A stretch of 24,235 bases of DNA from an uncultured Clostridia bacterium (lineage in GTDB: Bacteria; Bacillota; Clostridia; Christensenellales; UBA1242): the NCBI GenBank assembly GCA_934777435.1, contig CAKVNK010000003.1, forward strand, positions 1 to 24,235, read 5' to 3'. Below the pieces are notes generated by a model. It made no database searches. It saw nothing but the letters and a program-made list of their open reading frames with translations, and was not told where the DNA came from. The stretch's first letter is position 1. Every line of letters begins with the position of its first letter. A program made the translations under genes and the position numbers. Positions 22,651 to 24,235 of this stretch are shown here, piece by piece.

Positions 22651-23232
22651 TTATTTTTTTACTAATATCATTTTATCTAAAATAGTGTTAAAGTATTCAA
22701 TCAATTTTTCCTTACTGCAAGGGTTTTTAGATTGTAACCAACTAAGTCCAACACTGGTTATTCCCCCACTGATAAAATCAATCACCACATTAAGTGGCAA
22801 GGCATAATCTTCTTTATACTTATTTTTGTTTGTTAAATATGCGATACTGCGTTTAACAGTTGTTAAAAGCAATTCATAAACCTTTTCATAACTATTTTTA
22901 TTGATAATAAGCAAAATCTTTGGCTTATTCTGTTCAACAAATTCAGTCACAGAAGTGATAAGTGACATATACATCGCTTTTGAAGAAGTGTAACTTTCTT
23001 TTCCAACGGTTGCAGCAAACAAGTTTTCTTTAATTTCGTCTATTGCATACTCCAACAATTCTTCTTTATCGCTGAAATGATTGTAAAAAGTAGCACGATG
23101 AACCATCGCCTCTTTACATATATCCATAACGCTGATTTTTTCAAAAGGTTCTGTTTCAAGCAAGGTGAAAAGAGCATTACATAAAAGCCTTCTTGTTCTA
23201 ACAACCCTTAAATCTTCTTTAAAATCTTCCAT
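22651..23232 (-). CDS. TetR/AcrR family transcriptional regulator
   Basis: A 193-residue one-component repressor. The N-terminal DNA-binding domain (about 9-60) contains the helix-turn-helix ISVMDICKEAMVHRATFYNHFSDKEELL, with the family signature ATFYNHF. The C-terminal ligand domain (about 75-193) is all-helical and divergent, resembling the TetR_C group found with ABC or dihydroxyacetone-kinase-type regulators. AGGGAGA precedes the ATG. A palindrome TTGTATAT-N4-ATATACAA lies 14 bases upstream (23246-23265), a likely autoregulatory operator. A broken ABC ATPase gene is transcribed divergently, so the regulator probably once controlled an efflux transporter. Confidence 0.9.
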   Translation of the reverse strand: MEDFKEDLRVVRTRRLLCNALFTLLETEPFEKISVMDICKEAMVHRATFYNHFSDKEELLEYAIDEIKENLFAATVGKESYTSSKAMYMSLITSVTEFVEQNKPKILLIINKNSYEKVYELLLTTVKRSIAYLTNKNKYKEDYALPLNVVIDFISGGITSVGLSWLQSKNPCSKEKLIEYFNTILDKMILVKK

Positions 23233-23245
23233 AATTTCTCCCTAT

Positions 23246-23265
23246 TTGTATATATAAATATACAA
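23246..23265. promoter_or_regulatory. Candidate TetR operator palindrome
   Basis: Arms TTGTATAT (23246-23253) and ATATACAA (23258-23265) are perfect inverted repeats with a 4-base centre, located between the regulator start and the divergent ABC remnant. Confidence 0.65.
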
Positions 23266-23387
23266 CTGTATAATCTTTTAGTATCTTGCATTTTTTGTAA
23301 ATATATCAGTTGCAATTATGTCTAGTATAACATAAATTACCACACATATCAATAAAGTATACATATGTCGATTTCAAAGGATAATAA

Positions 23388-23615
23388 ATGGAAATGATTG
23401 AGGTTGAACATTTCATAAAAGATTATGACCATGTTTGTTGTATTTCTGATATATCATTTAAAATAAATCAAGCTGGAGCAGATCGTTTTTTAGGAACAAA
23501 TGAATCTGGTAAATCTTCCACTATACATCACCTTATAAGGTTCAGCGAACCCAACCGTGTCGAGCCTAAGATTTTAGGAATTGACAGTTTTGAGAATTAC
23601 TATATGGTTTTGTAA
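23388..23615 (+). pseudogene. Truncated ABC transporter ATPase remnant
   Basis: A 75-residue open frame resembling only the first part of an ABC ATPase: MIEVEHFIKDYDHVCCISDISFKI corresponds to the first strands, FLGTNESGKSSTIHHLI to the Walker A region (normally GPNGAGKTTT or GTNGSGKST), then FSEPNRVEPKILGID. The signature, Walker B and switch histidine are all absent, as is a transport partner. AAAGGA precedes the ATG with good spacing, so it may still be translated. It stands divergent from a TetR gene with an operator between, the usual arrangement for regulated ABC exporters, so decay of a former transporter operon is the best explanation. The stretch QAGADRF in place of QGEVFGF-like sequence points to accumulated changes. 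Confidence 0.65.
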
Positions 23616-23685
23616 TTTTTTATCTAAGTTTTGAAATTTTAAAAATTCATATACAGATTTGGATATTTTATGTTATTATATATGT

Positions 23686-23727
23686 AGTTGCAGAGAAGCT
23701 CTTAATTTTTGCTCCACTTATGCAACT
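23686..23727 (+). promoter_or_regulatory. Inverted repeat in the lipoprotein gene leader
   Basis: AGTTGCA (23686-23692) pairs with TGCAACT (23721-23727), enclosing a smaller AGAG-AAG-CTCT hairpin (23692-23702). It ends shortly before the AAAGGAG ribosome site. It could be a cis-regulatory hairpin; no known riboswitch class was recognised. Confidence 0.4.
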
Positions 23728-23750
23728 TAAAAAAAGGAAAGGAGAATATT

Positions 23751-24235
23751 ATGTTAAAGAAAAAAATTTATAAATTGGCAGTTTTTATACTATTTGCTAT
23801 TATGCCAACCATTCTATTACTGTCAGCGTGCGGGAAAAAAGCTCCAAAATATTACTATTTCACAGTTGATGATCTTCCCTCGCATGTTTCAGAAGTGACA
23901 GTTCAAAATATAACTGGTGGCTATGGTTCAGATAGTAAAGGGAAATTCTTAGGAAAGGGTGAAGGTGCAGAAATTAGATTTTTTATTGAAGAAGGATACA
24001 ACCTTGGAACTTTGAAAGTTTTAAGCAATGGTGAAGAACTCACTATTACAGAAGAAGAAGGCGAATATGCCTATAAAGCAACTTTCACACCAACAAAAGA
24101 CTTTGCAATCACATTTGCTGGGGCTGTTGCACCAAAAGTTGCAAACATTCGTCTTGCTGTTGGAAGAATGATGTATCCAGACTATCATGACAGAATTATG
24201 GTTGAAATTGACAGGTATGATTTATTTGGACTTGA
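23751..24235 (+). CDS. Putative lipoprotein, partial (runs off the window)
   Basis: The frame starts at ATG 23751 after AAAGGAG and is open to the window end (161 complete codons). A signal peptide with basic start MLKKKIYK, a hydrophobic core and the lipobox LSAC (residues 24-27) ends at C27, so this is a lipid-anchored exported protein. The mature part is beta-rich and polar (YYYFTVDDLPSHVSEVTVQN; GEYAYKATFTPTKDFAITFAG), resembling the small repeated beta domains of Bacillota surface proteins. I do not recognise the family, and the missing C-terminus may carry the main domain. It follows the ABC remnant by 135 bases and has its own leader. Confidence 0.75.
   Translation, partial: MLKKKIYKLAVFILFAIMPTILLLSACGKKAPKYYYFTVDDLPSHVSEVTVQNITGGYGSDSKGKFLGKGEGAEIRFFIEEGYNLGTLKVLSNGEELTITEEEGEYAYKATFTPTKDFAITFAGAVAPKVANIRLAVGRMMYPDYHDRIMVEIDRYDLFGL

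Overview
The window reads as the chromosome of a low-GC (AT-rich, roughly one third G+C by eye) Gram-positive-type bacterium, most likely an uncultured Clostridia-like member of the Bacillota. The support is strong AAGGAG ribosome sites on many genes, TTGACA/TATAAT promoters, a CwlD-like amidase, a DacF-like carboxypeptidase, type I signal peptidase, a lipobox lipoprotein, formate-THF ligase and the rpsF-ssb-rpsR operon. The code looks standard: an intact RF2 gene is present and no in-frame TGA had to be assumed. Species or family cannot be named from sequence alone.

Layout: 8-82 tRNA-Arg(UCG), then a GNAT acetyltransferase with its own terminator. 655-3348: two adjacent YwaF-type (TIGR02206-like) multi-pass membrane proteins, the second apparently an internal duplication, then a small coiled-coil protein. 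3349-5249: formate-tetrahydrofolate ligase with an unusual eight-G ribosome site. 5452-9022: secreted CwlD-like amidase (-), NrnA-type DHH phosphoesterase (+), and a large membrane-anchored DUF4097-like repetitive beta protein (-). 9255-11776: thymidylate kinase and a short alanyl-tRNA synthetase lacking the C-Ala domain. 11991-15215: an ABC exporter (-) flanked by palindromic repeats on one side and a possible attenuator and small-RNA unit on the other, then a membrane zinc-ribbon protein (-). 15404-17563: signal peptidase I and D,D-carboxypeptidase (+). 17883-19147: rpsF-ssb-rpsR with a structured leader. 19298-21566: divergent prfB (without the programmed frameshift) and tsaD. 21711-22508: a third YwaF-type protein. 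22651-24235: a TetR regulator with a palindromic operator, an adjacent remnant of an ABC ATPase gene, and the start of a lipoprotein gene running off the window.

Most genes are housekeeping (translation, replication precursors, C1 metabolism, envelope). The most unusual genome-level signal is that at least five genes (nrnA, the DUF4097 gene, lepB, prfB, tsaD) have a -10 box ending six or seven bases before the ATG and no Shine-Dalgarno sequence, so their mRNAs are probably leaderless, while other genes here have classical ribosome sites. No CRISPR array, prophage, insertion sequence or clearly new multi-gene defence system is visible. The accessory-looking part is the right end, from about 22.6 kb.
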